A stretch of DNA of 62,984 nucleotides. Source: Deltaproteobacteria bacterium (GTDB taxonomy: Bacteria; Desulfobacterota; Desulfobacteria; Desulfobacterales; JAHEIW01). Each line of letters begins with the position of its first letter. Positions within the stretch are counted from its first letter, which is position 1. The stretch lies in NCBI GenBank assembly GCA_024639185.1, contig JAHEIW010000013.1, positions 1-62,984 on the forward strand. Direction: 5' to 3'. Below the pieces are notes generated by a model. That model did no database searches, had not been told where the DNA came from, and worked only from the letters and a program-made list of their open reading frames with translations. The translations under genes and the position numbers were made by a program. This document shows positions 1-8,634 of this stretch, one piece after another.

Positions 1-1
1 G

Positions 2-139
2 GACATCACTATCGCCAGCATCGGCCCGATTACAACTGATACCGCCAAACGTTTGGGTTTTGATGTCCACATCACCGCCAAATCCTACACCATACCCGGA
101 TTGGTTGACGCTATCTTGCAGTATGATCAAACCCACTAG
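2..139 (+). CDS. hemD: Uroporphyrinogen-III synthase, C-terminal fragment (cut by window edge)
   Basis: Only the last 45 codons lie in the window, ending at TAG 137-139. The enzyme is cytoplasmic and closes hydroxymethylbilane with inversion of ring D to give uroporphyrinogen III, the branch point to haem, sirohaem and cobalamin. What is seen is the IASIGPIT segment near the start of the fragment and a YTIPGLVDAI segment close to the end, both typical of the last strand and helix of HemD. The upstream part of the gene, and any porphyrin operon, lie outside the window. Downstream there is no further porphyrin gene, only a decayed sensor gene. The assignment rests on a short fragment. Confidence 0.8.
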   Translation, partial: DITIASIGPITTDTAKRLGFDVHITAKSYTIPGLVDAILQYDQTH

Positions 140-272
140 CGTGTGAATACTTCTCGCTTAGTCCGGCGTTTTATGCTATCCACTTTCAAAGAAACTGATC
201 CCCGTAAAATTGATGTCCGTGCCTCTTTACAACTGATTCGGCATTAAAGCAGGCTCTTGAAAAGGGTACTCT

Positions 273-1050
273 ATGCCTGTCGGCGATATTAACATAAATC
301 GTATTCGCCGAGGATTTGCAATCGGCATATTATTTCTGTTGTCGTTTGCCTGTGTCGATTTTCTATGGCCCGCCAAATCAGCCGCCATTGATACGATTCT
401 TGAGCTAACATCCAGCAAGGATCATCACTTTCTCGGTCCCTTTCTGTATTATTTTGAAGATCCGCAAAAGAAGTTAACCATCGACGATGTGACATCACCG
501 CAAACGTCGGCTCAGTATGCCAGGCATACCGATAAATTACTCAATCTGGGCCTCAATTCTTATGCTTACTGGATACGTTTCACGGTGATTCCTTCAAAAA
601 CGCCCCAAAAATGGTTATTGTCGCTTGGGTGGCCAAGTACAATTGATCATGCCACACTTTATATGCCGGATATAGACAGCTCTGGCTGGAAAATCAAAGA
701 AGTGGGACGCTCTCTTCCGACAGGCCCTGACCGTTTGCCCGGCAGGCCTGCCGATTTGCTTTTTAATCGCCAGGTCGACCAACCGGTGACCATTTATCTG
801 CGCGTTGAGAGTTCAGATCTCAAACTAATTCCACTGCAAATTTTTAGCGTTGAATCCTACAGGAATCAATTCAATCAACATACTTTATGGCTGGGCGATT
901 TTCGGGGTCCTTTCACAGAGTATCATTATTGCACCGGTGTTCATGCTCGCCGGCATTGTATCCTGGCGCAACGGTTTCCGGCCGGCGCGTTTTTTCCTGA
1001 TTGCATTCGCCACATTGGCGCTAAGTGCCATTTATGAGGCCCTGGCAAAC
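273..1050 (+). pseudogene. Broken 7TM-DISM sensor gene (frameshift and internal deletion)
   Basis: Codons from ATG 273 (SD AAAAGGG just upstream) encode a hydrophobic N-terminal signal segment and then a 7TMR-DISM extracellular sensing domain (segment YAYWIRFTV, then a beta-sandwich to about residue 195). Near base 870 the frame changes: the +1 frame continues with LYGWAIFG, the usual first transmembrane helix of these receptors, and then jumps to the last helices (segment GFRPARFFLIAF). About four helices are therefore missing and no kinase or cyclase output domain follows. Intact relatives are membrane sensors joined to a histidine kinase or GGDEF domain. The gene is non-functional as read. 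It runs into an unrelated remnant on the other strand at about 1040. Confidence 0.7.
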
Positions 1051-1189
1051 CGTATATTTCACTTAAATCTCCAACGGCAAAGACGCCGGGCAGATTGGTT
1101 TCACATTTCACGTCGGTGCAGACATACCCGTCTGAATTGACTCTGGTGCCCGCTGGGACCAGCTGGTTGTTGGGATTAAAACAAATAAA
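1042..1189 (-). pseudogene. Remnant of thioredoxin-reductase-like flavoprotein (C-terminal part)
   Basis: Read on the minus strand from about 1189 down to 1042, one frame without stops gives an FNPNNQLV segment, then DGYVCTD, then TNLPGVFAVGD. This is the order found near the C terminus of thioredoxin reductases and related pyridine-nucleotide-disulfide oxidoreductases, where the PGVFAxGD motif holds the FAD ribityl chain. A stop lies immediately upstream (TAA on the minus strand near 1195) and nothing recognisable follows after GDL. It is therefore a roughly 50-codon relic rather than a gene. It abuts the 3' end of the 7TM-DISM remnant, so the two were probably joined by a deletion. Confidence 0.6.
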
Positions 1190-1194
1190 AAATT

Positions 1195-1535
1195 ATCATA
1201 TTAAAGAATGCGGACCGATAAGGGACTGCCTGATCAATTTGTATACAGAATTTTTATAGCCAAAAATAAATTAAAATTCAAATATTTATCACCACCTCTC
1301 ATCAACTGGCCTAATGGCAATCCCGGTTAAATGGTGATGAGATATTGACCTCAGGTCTGAAATTGGTGTAATTTAAAATACTTTTACGCTAAAAAATCGA
1401 ATTTTCATATCTTGCGAAATCCAGCCACCATCAGAACCGATGGTCTGACGATATTTACAGGTGGGTGCAGTCTGCTCATCACAGATGTTTCTTGCTTAAT
1501 GTCGTGGTTTAAAAAAAAACTGCAAGGGTTTGGTA
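1195..1535. other. AT-rich intergenic stretch, no gene recognised
   Basis: No credible open frame, tRNA or repeat was recognised between the flavoprotein remnant and the M20-like gene. The stretch is AT-rich. It ends in the Shine-Dalgarno AAGGG at about 1524-1528 serving the downstream ATG. It presumably contains the promoter for the M20-gpgS pair, but no clear -35/-10 pair stands out. Confidence 0.4.
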
Positions 1536-2696
1536 ATGAACAATTTTCGCGAACAATTAGCAGATCTTGTTGACCAAATAAGATCTCTGCGTGAAATCAT
1601 TATCACCAATATCGTTTTGATCGGTCAGACACCCGCGCCGACTTTCAGAGAAAAAAAGCGCAGTAAATTATTCATGGAACGCCTGGCCGAGTTCCAAGTG
1701 GATGAAATCACCACCGATGGTTATCGCAACCCGATTGGCATTATTCGCGGAACAGATGCCAGCAAGCCGCCTATTTTTGTGCTGGCCCACATGGATACCT
1801 TTTACGAAAAAGTTCACCCGTTGAATTACATGATCAAGGCAGACACGATCACCGGTGCCGGGCTATTAGACAATTCAGTGGGCGTGGGCGTGATGACATC
1901 TTTACCGGCTATATTTAAAAAATTGGAGCTTAAATTTGAATCCGATATCGTGCTAGCCGGCACCATCCAGTCTATTGGCAAAGGTAACCTGCGGGGCGTC
2001 AGACATCTGTTAAAAACATGGCCCACGCCCATCAGGGGCGGCGTATGTATAGAAGGTATTGAACTGGGCCGACTCAATTACTATTCAGATGGAATGATCC
2101 GAGGCGAAATTGGGTGCATAATTTCTGACGAAAGCAAGCGCCTGAGCGAATATACACCCAATGCGATTATCATCATAAATGAGGTCATTAACAAAATACT
2201 GAATCTGAAACTCTCCCAGCGGCCCCGGTCGCGAATTGTAATCGGCCGCATCAATGGCGGTGCCAATCATGGACGATTGGCCCCCGAGGCGAATCTGGGA
2301 TTCGAGATACGCAGCGATTCCTACAGGGTTGTCAAAGACCTGTTTGCTGAAATCAGAGATATTGTTGAAGGTATCGGTCACCGATACGAAGCCGAGATTA
2401 ATTTAAAAACGATCAGTAACTTGAAGGCGGCGCGTCTCAAACACAACCACCCGCTGGTTAAAGAGGCTGCCGCTGTTTTAAATGCGCTGGGGATAAAACC
2501 GGTCACCAAGCCGACTGAATCGGCGCTTTCGATATTTCTTTCCCGAAAGATTCCGGCAGTCACCTTGGGAGTTACCCATGGAGAAAACCGCTATAAAGAT
2601 AATGCCACCATGGAAATTGAACCGATGTATAAGGGGATCGCGCAGATTATTGGTGTGCTGAAGGCGATCGACAGTGGGGTATGTGATGAGCAATAA
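1536..2696 (+). CDS. M20/PepT-like peptidase-family protein with altered catalytic Glu pair
   Basis: 386 residues from ATG 1536, which has AAGGG 7 bases upstream; a TTG at 1530 would add two residues. The fold is that of M20 metallopeptidases (aminoacylase/PepT group), with HMDT at residues 85-88 giving the first metal-ligand His and GAGLLDNSVG around 108-117 giving the bridging Asp. In active relatives a Glu-Glu pair follows (general base and metal ligand) in a context like GEEGLGDLRG. Here the matching stretch reads TIQSIGKGNLRG near 143-154, so both Glu are replaced by Gln and Ser. The last-ligand region is an HGENRYKDN stretch near the C terminus. The 3' end overlaps gpgS by 11 bases, which suggests coupled translation. 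It may be an inactive or re-purposed paralogue; the true substrate is unknown. Confidence 0.8.
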   Translation: MNNFREQLADLVDQIRSLREIIITNIVLIGQTPAPTFREKKRSKLFMERLAEFQVDEITTDGYRNPIGIIRGTDASKPPIFVLAHMDTFYEKVHPLNYMIKADTITGAGLLDNSVGVGVMTSLPAIFKKLELKFESDIVLAGTIQSIGKGNLRGVRHLLKTWPTPIRGGVCIEGIELGRLNYYSDGMIRGEIGCIISDESKRLSEYTPNAIIIINEVINKILNLKLSQRPRSRIVIGRINGGANHGRLAPEANLGFEIRSDSYRVVKDLFAEIRDIVEGIGHRYEAEINLKTISNLKAARLKHNHPLVKEAAAVLNALGIKPVTKPTESALSIFLSRKIPAVTLGVTHGENRYKDNATMEIEPMYKGIAQIIGVLKAIDSGVCDEQ

Positions 2697-3690
2697 CTGG
2701 CTTGACAAAAATACATTTCACTATTCGGATTTTAAGGATTTGAACCGGTTGGTTGCAGAAAAGGAAAAGAAAGGCCTTAAAATTTCATTGTGTCTGCCGA
2801 CCCTCAATGAAGAAAAGACGATTGCCAAAGAAATTATCATTATGAAATCAGAATTGATGACCCGTTATCCGCTATTGGATGAAATCGTGGTTGTCGATTC
2901 AGGTTCAAGCGATCAGACCCGTGAAATCGCGCGGTCTTACGGTGCTGATGTTTACCAGGCCACCGATATTTTACCCCAGCTGGAGCAATTTAAAGGCAAA
3001 GGCGAAAATCTTTGGAAAGCGCTCTATATTACCAAAGGGGATATCATCATTTACCTGGACGCCGACATTAAGAACATTCACCATCGCTTCGCCTACGGCC
3101 TGCTGGGCCCATTGCTGCTGTACGATAACATCAGATTCGTAAAGGCTTTTTACGACCGCCCGATTTCAATCGGCAAAAAAAAGATGCGCCCGACCGGTGG
3201 TGGCCGCGTCACAGAACTTGTCATCCGCCCCCTGTTTTCCTTGTTTTTCCCGGAGCTCACCCAGCTGATTCAGCCGCTTTCCGGAGAATATGCCGGTTTT
3301 CGCGAAGTTTTTGAACGTATACCGTTTCCGATCGGCTATGGTGTTGAAACCAGCATGAATATGGATATTTACGAAAAATGGGGCCTGGATGTCATGGCAC
3401 AGGTGGATCTGGACCGCCGCATCCATCGGAATCAGGATACGAAAGCACTGGGCCGAATGGCCTTTGTGATACTCAAAACCTTTATCAATCGCAAAATACG
3501 ACTGGGATTAATCGATTTAAAAGACGACCTGTATGATGAAATGATTCAATATAATCTCGTTCGTGACCAATATGAGCCCGACATTTTCAAAATCGAAGGT
3601 TACGAGCGGCCTCCGATAATTGAAATCCCCGATTACCGCGAAAAGTTTAACGTCGAGCGCCCAGAGGTACAAAAATACCTGGAGGCCTGA
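2686..3690 (+). CDS. gpgS: Glucosyl-3-phosphoglycerate synthase
   Basis: 334 residues. The GT81-type glycosyltransferase GpgS transfers glucose from an NDP-glucose to 3-phosphoglycerate, giving glucosyl-3-phosphoglycerate, the precursor of the compatible solute glucosylglycerate. Seen are PTLNEE at 38-43, DSGSSD at 71-76, the metal-binding DAD at 125-127, and a PTGGGRVTEL loop followed by PLSGEYAGFR, all typical of GpgS. ATG 2686 is preferred over GTG 2674 because a GGGG run sits 6-9 bases upstream of it. The gene overlaps the M20-like gene by 11 bases. No glucosylphosphoglycerate phosphatase (GpgP) is recognised next to it, so dephosphorylation must be encoded elsewhere or done by an unrecognised enzyme. 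Confidence 0.88.
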   Translation: MSNNWLDKNTFHYSDFKDLNRLVAEKEKKGLKISLCLPTLNEEKTIAKEIIIMKSELMTRYPLLDEIVVVDSGSSDQTREIARSYGADVYQATDILPQLEQFKGKGENLWKALYITKGDIIIYLDADIKNIHHRFAYGLLGPLLLYDNIRFVKAFYDRPISIGKKKMRPTGGGRVTELVIRPLFSLFFPELTQLIQPLSGEYAGFREVFERIPFPIGYGVETSMNMDIYEKWGLDVMAQVDLDRRIHRNQDTKALGRMAFVILKTFINRKIRLGLIDLKDDLYDEMIQYNLVRDQYEPDIFKIEGYERPPIIEIPDYREKFNVERPEVQKYLEA

Positions 3691-3708
3691 TTGTAAAAAG
3701 ATTTGGCA

Positions 3709-4710
3709 ATGACAACCGAAAACGATTTTAAACTCATCGACAACTGCAACCGCCACCTGAATTATCTGCGCATATCCATCACCGACCGTTGCAATCTACA
3801 ATGCCGCTATTGCGTGCCGCAGGAACTGATCCCAAAACTGTCCCACACGGATATCCTGACCTACGAAGAAATTTTAAGGGTCGTGCAGGCTGCCACCCGA
3901 CTGGGCATATCAAAAGTGCGCGTTACCGGTGGCGAACCGCTGGTTCGCAAAGGTGTTTATGATTTTTTGCAGCAACTGGTGGCCAGTGAAGGTCTCAAGG
4001 ACGTATCCTTGACAACCAACGGTGTTTTACTGCACGATAACCTCCCTAAAATTCAGTCTGCCGGCATATCCAGAATCAATATCAGCCTGGACACCCTCGA
4101 TCGGCAAAAATTTCACGACATCACCGGTTTTGATGATTTTAAACAGGTCTGGCAGGGAATCCTGAAGGCACACCGGATGGGCTTTTATCCGATCAAGCTC
4201 AACATTGTGGCGCTGCGGGGTGTTAATGATATGGAACTGGTTGAAATGGCGCGTCTCTCATTACGATTCCCCTTTCACATTCGCTTTATTGAATACATGC
4301 CCATCGGCCGGGCCGCTTTTAGACCGGAGTCACTTTTACTGGTGCCGGAAATAAAAGATCAAATCGGCGTTTTGGGAAATCTGATAGCGGTCCAGGAAGA
4401 CAGGCACGATGGACCGGCCCAGCGCTATCGATACCCGGATGCTAAAGGTGAGGTCGGTTTTATTCCGGCAATCAGCCAGCACTTCTGCAATAAATGCAAT
4501 CGCCTGCGGTTAACCGCCAGCGGTCAACTCAGACCCTGTTTGTTGAGTGACCATCAGGAAGATTTGAAAAAAGTTCTCCGGGAAAATGGTTCTGACCGGG
4601 ACCTGGCGGATATCTTTATCAGGTCTGTGAATCATAAACCATCAGATCATAACCTGGTCTCCCAGAAGCCTGCCCATGTTTGTGGGCAGATGCGGGCCAT
4701 CGGAGGATAA
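3709..4710 (+). CDS. moaA: GTP 3',8-cyclase MoaA (molybdenum cofactor synthesis)
   Basis: 333 residues from ATG 3709 (a TTG at 3703 is less likely). It is a radical-SAM enzyme that, with MoaC, converts GTP to cyclic pyranopterin monophosphate, the first step of molybdopterin synthesis. The N-terminal SAM cluster is C28-x3-C32-x2-C35 and the GTP-binding second cluster is C260-x2-C263-x13-C277. A VTGGEPL motif lies at 72-78. The C terminus ends in a conserved Gly-Gly, needed for catalysis in known MoaA. No other moa gene is adjacent. The stop codon runs straight into a long inverted repeat at 4714-4780. Confidence 0.95.
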   Translation: MTTENDFKLIDNCNRHLNYLRISITDRCNLQCRYCVPQELIPKLSHTDILTYEEILRVVQAATRLGISKVRVTGGEPLVRKGVYDFLQQLVASEGLKDVSLTTNGVLLHDNLPKIQSAGISRINISLDTLDRQKFHDITGFDDFKQVWQGILKAHRMGFYPIKLNIVALRGVNDMELVEMARLSLRFPFHIRFIEYMPIGRAAFRPESLLLVPEIKDQIGVLGNLIAVQEDRHDGPAQRYRYPDAKGEVGFIPAISQHFCNKCNRLRLTASGQLRPCLLSDHQEDLKKVLRENGSDRDLADIFIRSVNHKPSDHNLVSQKPAHVCGQMRAIGG

Positions 4711-4713
4711 AAA

Positions 4714-4780
4714 AAGCCCGGATCGCAGCAGTGGGAGGCTACATTTACTCGCGCACATTCTATGGATGCAATCCGGGCTT
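4714..4780 (-). other. Long inverted repeat, possible structured RNA or minus-strand terminator
   Basis: AAGCCCGGAT at 4714-4723 pairs perfectly with ATCCGGGCTT at 4771-4780, with additional pairing just inside (CGCA/TGCA). The enclosed loop is about 40 bases. Read on the minus strand the stem is followed by a run of T (4709-4715), the layout of an intrinsic terminator; on the plus strand no T-run follows. No minus-strand gene is present upstream of it, so the minus-strand reading would imply an unannotated small RNA or an antisense transcript into moaA. Confidence 0.5.
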
Positions 4781-4953
4781 AAAGAGATAAGCCTGAAGCG
4801 GTTGGTGGTGCTCACTGAGGATGCCACAACGTATCACAGGCTTATAAAAATGACCAATTACCAAAACCGATCCCAGAGGTCAAGTTTTTTTTTATCATGG
4901 GTGCATTTTTTTAACTTAAATTAATCAGCAACATTTCTGCGATGGAGGGTCTT

Positions 4954-5436
4954 ATGGAAATCATCACCGTAAAAATCGAAAACCCCGACGGGCTCAACTT
5001 TATCCTGGGCCAATCGCACTTCATCAAAACGGTTGAAGACATTTATGAGATAATGATGACCACTGTCCCCATGGCTAAATTTGCCGTGGCATTCTGTGAG
5101 GCTTCCGATAAATGCCTGATCCGGCATGCGGCAACTGATGAAGCCCTGCTGAAACTGGCCCAGCAAAATGCGCTCAACATTTCTGCCGGGCACAGCTTTA
5201 TTATTTTTTTAAAAGACCTTTTCCCCATTAATGTGCTCAATGCGATAAAAAATGTCCCCGAAGTCTGTCGCATCTTTTGTGCAACAGCCAACCCGGTGGA
5301 GGTCATCGTAGCGGAAACCGAGCTGGGACGCGGAATTTTGGGGGTCATTGACGGGTTCAGGCCTAAAGGTATTGAGGATGAAGCGGAGATAGAAGTCCGC
5401 AAAGAATTTCTTAGAAGGATCGGCTACAAACTATAA
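4954..5436 (+). CDS. Adenosine-specific kinase (COG1839 / DUF355 family)
   Basis: 160 residues from ATG 4954, which has GGAGGG 6-7 bases upstream; an in-frame ATG at 4942 is too early relative to that site. The whole length matches the adenosine-specific kinase family first structurally described from archaea: [14 protein letters not shown] near residue 16, AFCEAS around 47, [11 protein letters not shown] near 85, and [14 protein letters not shown] followed by [11 protein letters not shown] and [14 protein letters not shown]. The family is proposed to phosphorylate adenosine, but physiological evidence is thin. It stands alone, 243 bases after moaA, with no purine gene beside it. It is compact, cytoplasmic and has no membrane segments. 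Confidence 0.85.
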   Translation: MEIITVKIENPDGLNFILGQSHFIKTVEDIYEIMMTTVPMAKFAVAFCEASDKCLIRHAATDEALLKLAQQNALNISAGHSFIIFLKDLFPINVLNAIKNVPEVCRIFCATANPVEVIVAETELGRGILGVIDGFRPKGIEDEAEIEVRKEFLRRIGYKL

Positions 5437-5635
5437 AACCCTAATACCAAGCTAACACTTTGAAAACACTCTTATTATAGAAATATTAAGGGACGCTTTT
5501 TTTCTTTGACATTCGCAGAAATACGGTTTATTTAACAGCTTGAATCCATCCTTTGTATGGTGTCTCGGCCAACACCATACGGTTCAAACAATTTTGTCCT
5601 ACAGAAATGTGCCACGCAGGGCAAAGGGGGAAAGA

Positions 5636-5944
5636 ATGATTGGATCCGAGCAACGTGATGCGACTCGCGTAAAACACAAAGCCAACATCCTGCTTGAAAA
5701 TTTGCCGGCAGGCACCCACTACAAAGCCAAAATGTACAATTACAGTCGCGGCGGTATGTATTTTGAATCAGATTATGCTCCGCTGCCCGGCACTGAAATC
5801 TATATTGGCATCGAACGCTCTCCGTATGATGATAGCCCCGATATCTATCGGGTTCAGGTTCAATGGCGACGAGAACTGGGCGCTTCAAACTCCAGTTACA
5901 CATTCGGCGTCGGTGTTAAATATCATTGTCCGATCGAACCCTAA
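5636..5944 (+). CDS. PilZ-domain protein (short, stand-alone)
   Basis: 102 residues from ATG 5636, with AAAGGGGG just upstream. It consists of one PilZ domain, the c-di-GMP-binding beta-barrel. The N-terminal QRDATRVKH stretch gives the arginines of the RxxxR motif, and NYSRGGMYFES corresponds to the second motif (D/N-x-S-x-G-G). The rest is barrel strands, ending with FGVGVKYH, like many PilZ adaptor proteins. No output domain is fused to it. It stands alone with no flagellar, pilus or cyclase gene beside it, so its target cannot be named. A second PilZ domain occurs in this window at the C terminus of the protein at 37775-38593. Confidence 0.85.
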   Translation: MIGSEQRDATRVKHKANILLENLPAGTHYKAKMYNYSRGGMYFESDYAPLPGTEIYIGIERSPYDDSPDIYRVQVQWRRELGASNSSYTFGVGVKYHCPIEP

Positions 5945-6232
5945 TTCCGTAAAAGCAAACACCCGATCCCAAAGTCAAAAATCAACACACAGCGCCCGGA
6001 CTTTTATGAGCCCCTGGTTGCGTCCCAACAGCCAGCCGAATGGATTTAATGCCCCCATCATCAATGCCTGATGCGTTTTGGCCCCCTTACACACCGGGAC
6101 CCCGATAAAAACCCTCACCGATTGCTATCGCCCGCTCAAGGCCTATCACTCCGGGTAACAGGTGTTTGTGACGGTGATAGAAAGAAAATTAAATTATTTT
6201 TACAGGGTATGATAGTTTTTATTTGATATTGT
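5945..6232. other. Intergenic region, no gene recognised
   Basis: Between the PilZ gene and the promoter-like site at 6233 there is no frame with a family match or a good ribosome site. The stretch becomes strongly AT-rich after about 6185. Open frames here are extensions of shadow frames of the PilZ gene. Confidence 0.4.
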
Positions 6233-6260
6233 TTGACTGAACGCAACAAATTCTTACATT
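6233..6260 (+). promoter_or_regulatory. Candidate sigma-70-type promoter
   Basis: TTGACT at 6233-6238 and TACATT at 6255-6260 are separated by 16 bases. The pair lies in AT-rich DNA about 75 bases upstream of the coiled-coil gene. Both hexamers deviate from consensus, so this is only a candidate. Confidence 0.35.
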
Positions 6261-6335
6261 ATTACCTATTGATGTAAACTCTGACGAATGTGGGTTCAAC
6301 AACAATTTATACCACTAAACGGGAAAGGATCTAAC

Positions 6336-6638
6336 ATGGAGGTAAAAGATTACTGTAAGGCAATGTTGGCTGAGGTGTCTGCGTGGAAAGAAAAACTTGA
6401 GGCAATGAAAAAGGTAGCAGACAGCTATGGAACTGAGCAAAAAGAAAAGATACTTCCTCTGGTCGGACAAATAGAACAGGAGGTCGCCAATGCGCAGATG
6501 CGCGTGCAGAAGCTTGAAACAGAGTGCCCTTCTGACTGGTCGCCCTTAAAGAATGAACTGGATGATCTATTTGGCACCATCGGAAGCAGTGTCGACCGCG
6601 CCTGGCGCGACCTGGCTCCGGGTGAAGTTGGCGGTTAG
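6336..6638 (+). CDS. Small coiled-coil protein (resembles Sll1863-type stress proteins)
   Basis: 100 residues from ATG 6336, preceded by GGAAAGGA. The sequence is charged and helical: residues 1-60 form a heptad-rich helix (VSAWKEKLEAMKK), and the C-terminal half ends with a DDLFGTIGSSVDRAWRDL amphipathic stretch. Size and pattern resemble the short coiled-coil proteins annotated as Sll1863 family stress response proteins, but this is a weak structural likeness. No signal peptide or membrane segment is present. It is a single-gene unit with a promoter-like site upstream and a hairpin at 6648-6673 just after the stop. The function is unknown. Confidence 0.65.
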   Translation: MEVKDYCKAMLAEVSAWKEKLEAMKKVADSYGTEQKEKILPLVGQIEQEVANAQMRVQKLETECPSDWSPLKNELDDLFGTIGSSVDRAWRDLAPGEVGG

Positions 6639-6647
6639 CAAATAATT

Positions 6648-6673
6648 GGAGGAGGGGTTTTGACCTCTCCTCC
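6648..6673 (+). terminator. Hairpin after the coiled-coil gene
   Basis: GGAGGAG at 6648-6654 pairs with CTCCTCC at 6667-6673 and the stem extends inwards through GG/CC. It sits ten bases after the stop of the preceding gene. No T-run follows, so it may be an RNA 3'-end stabiliser or a Rho-assisted terminator rather than a classical one. Confidence 0.45.
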
Positions 6674-6867
6674 GAAGGCAATTAGCCCATCGGGTCACGA
6701 CCTTTCCATTTTGACGCTCTGTTTCTGCTCTAACATGGTTGAGGCGTCGAGCCGCTCCCTAAATAATCATACCTGAATCCAGGACCTCAACAGTCCCCGG
6801 CTGCTCATTAATGCAAACCTCTGTTTTCGCCAAGCCGTGATTGTCGCAGAGGCCTGCTACGGCTTTT

Positions 6868-8601
6868 TCAGGCCTGCTTCTGGTGGGTCTTCAGATGGCG
6901 TATAAGACCATTTGCGATTGTGGCCGTTGACTGCACAATTCCACGCGCCATACTTGCATCAATGATTTGACCTCTAGTCATGGCACCAACAGCATAAATT
7001 GGACTTGACTGATTTGTCTGACCGCCAGAATCCCGTCGAATAATACAATGCGTCCGGGGATCGATCCGCAAGCTTCCCGGTTTGTAAACAACTGAATTCG
7101 ATGGCTGCTGACCGGCTGACATGGTGGCCTGTATTTTTCCGGATTGGACATGCTGGCGCTCTTCAATTTGAACGATACGCCGCTTCACTAAATTCTGCAT
7201 CAATAATGAAGGATCGGACTGAACGGATTTGGCCTGCCCGCGAGCATCAACAACATAGTGATACCCATCCCGTTGTCGTTGACCGGCACTGTTTTGGTAA
7301 ATAAATTCGTAGATGCCTTTTGAATCATTTTTAACAAACTGGTAACTTCTTCCGAGTTTGAGAACCTCAACAAGCCCGCACCGCATGAGTGCCAGCAGTT
7401 TTTCAGCATTGATGGCAGGCTGGGTGGCGGCATGGGTAAAGAAAACCGAGGTATATTCCTTATCGAAATGCTTTCTGTCTTCTAATGATAACCTCAGATA
7501 AATTTCTCTGATCATGTCAAAAGACTGGTGCAGAACGGTTTGCCAGATGAGATCACCATCAGGCCCGTCTCCAATTCTGGCGTCTTTCAGATATTGCTGC
7601 AGTAAATCAGCGGGTGCGCCGGTTGGATTGATAACTGCTTGCCAATTGATGCTGTGTCCATATGCGGCTTTTAGCTCAGAATTGAGCAAATCTAAAACGG
7701 CTTCGAGCCGCACATATCCCCGGTTTTCCATGATCAGGCGTTCCAGATTTTCAGGCGTCAAAAATGTGTTGCGGTAGGTGCCCGTCTTGCCTCTGACTTT
7801 CGGCAACAATCCCCTCCTGGAATAGAGCGCAAACCGTCTTGGATCAGCAGACGGCACAAAGACCAGTCGATTCGCATCATCCCGAATAAAATGCCCATCC
7901 GAAGTAAGCGTTAGTACAACCTCTATAGCACTTAAGCTGGTTCCAATAACGGCGATCTTTACACCTTGCGGAATCTTTTGGCGCAAATTTTCAGCCGGCC
8001 AGGGCGAAGGAAAGTAGGCCGAACCCACCATTTGTCTAAACCAGTGGCCTGTGGCAAGCAGGACGCGATCAGCAACACATGAAAAAGTTGATCCGGATTC
8101 AAGCTGTTTGACGGTCAGACGAATCTTATCGTGTTTCTCCTCTAAATCGATAACTTCAGACTGCATATGAAGATCGACCGCCAAACCCAGCTCTTGAGCA
8201 TTTTGATAGGCTTCTTGAAATTTTTCTTTCAGATATGCGCCCATTATCGCTCGGGGATAATGGACGCATGGATAAGGATCATCGGCGCCATCATAAAAGT
8301 GCGGTGAGAGTTCTTTATAGTGATGTTGGTGATCGGTCACCCACTCCTGAAAATCGGCTGGATTTTCGAGTCGGATCCCCATGTCCTTGGCACACATGTT
8401 CGTAATATGAAAAGGCAAGACATTACGGTCACTATGGGGAAAGCCGGGTCCAAACGTTTCTTGTTTTTCAAATATCTGAATTTGAATTTTTGGGAGTTTT
8501 GCCAGGATTTGATCACTTTCTTGCCGCAATTTTTCGACAAATTGATACAGCATCGATGTTGCCGTCAAACCACCGCCAATTATGGCAAAAGTAAAACCCA
8601 T
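6868..8601 (-). CDS. FAD/NAD(P)-binding protein (PF13454-type oxidoreductase)
   Basis: 577 residues, ATG at 8601 with GGAGC upstream. The N-terminal Rossmann fold has GGGLTA at 9-14 for FAD. A second dinucleotide fold has the motif IGTSLSAIE near 220, and VLLATGHW near 183 is the usual link between them. The C-terminal AVGAMTRGQ stretch closes the FAD site. This matches the FAD-NAD(P)-binding family, in which the substrate is rarely known. It lacks a signal peptide, so it is probably cytoplasmic. It follows the PhzF-like gene by 33 bases on the same strand and may be co-transcribed with it. I cannot name the reaction. Confidence 0.78.
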   Translation of the reverse strand: MGFTFAIIGGGLTATSMLYQFVEKLRQESDQILAKLPKIQIQIFEKQETFGPGFPHSDRNVLPFHITNMCAKDMGIRLENPADFQEWVTDHQHHYKELSPHFYDGADDPYPCVHYPRAIMGAYLKEKFQEAYQNAQELGLAVDLHMQSEVIDLEEKHDKIRLTVKQLESGSTFSCVADRVLLATGHWFRQMVGSAYFPSPWPAENLRQKIPQGVKIAVIGTSLSAIEVVLTLTSDGHFIRDDANRLVFVPSADPRRFALYSRRGLLPKVRGKTGTYRNTFLTPENLERLIMENRGYVRLEAVLDLLNSELKAAYGHSINWQAVINPTGAPADLLQQYLKDARIGDGPDGDLIWQTVLHQSFDMIREIYLRLSLEDRKHFDKEYTSVFFTHAATQPAINAEKLLALMRCGLVEVLKLGRSYQFVKNDSKGIYEFIYQNSAGQRQRDGYHYVVDARGQAKSVQSDPSLLMQNLVKRRIVQIEERQHVQSGKIQATMSAGQQPSNSVVYKPGSLRIDPRTHCIIRRDSGGQTNQSSPIYAVGAMTRGQIIDASMARGIVQSTATIANGLIRHLKTHQKQA

Positions 8602-8634
8602 TTAAATCTTGCTCCTGACCTGATATCTTCGTGT

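Noticed and set aside
273-1037. The 254-codon open frame at 273-1037 as an intact gene
   Set aside because: The first 200 codons match a 7TM-DISM domain, but the remainder runs in a non-homologous frame while the family's helices continue in the +1 frame; the gene is broken.
5532-5903. Minus-strand open frame of 123 codons over the PilZ gene
   Set aside because: It is antisense to a clear PilZ gene with its own ribosome site and has no family resemblance.
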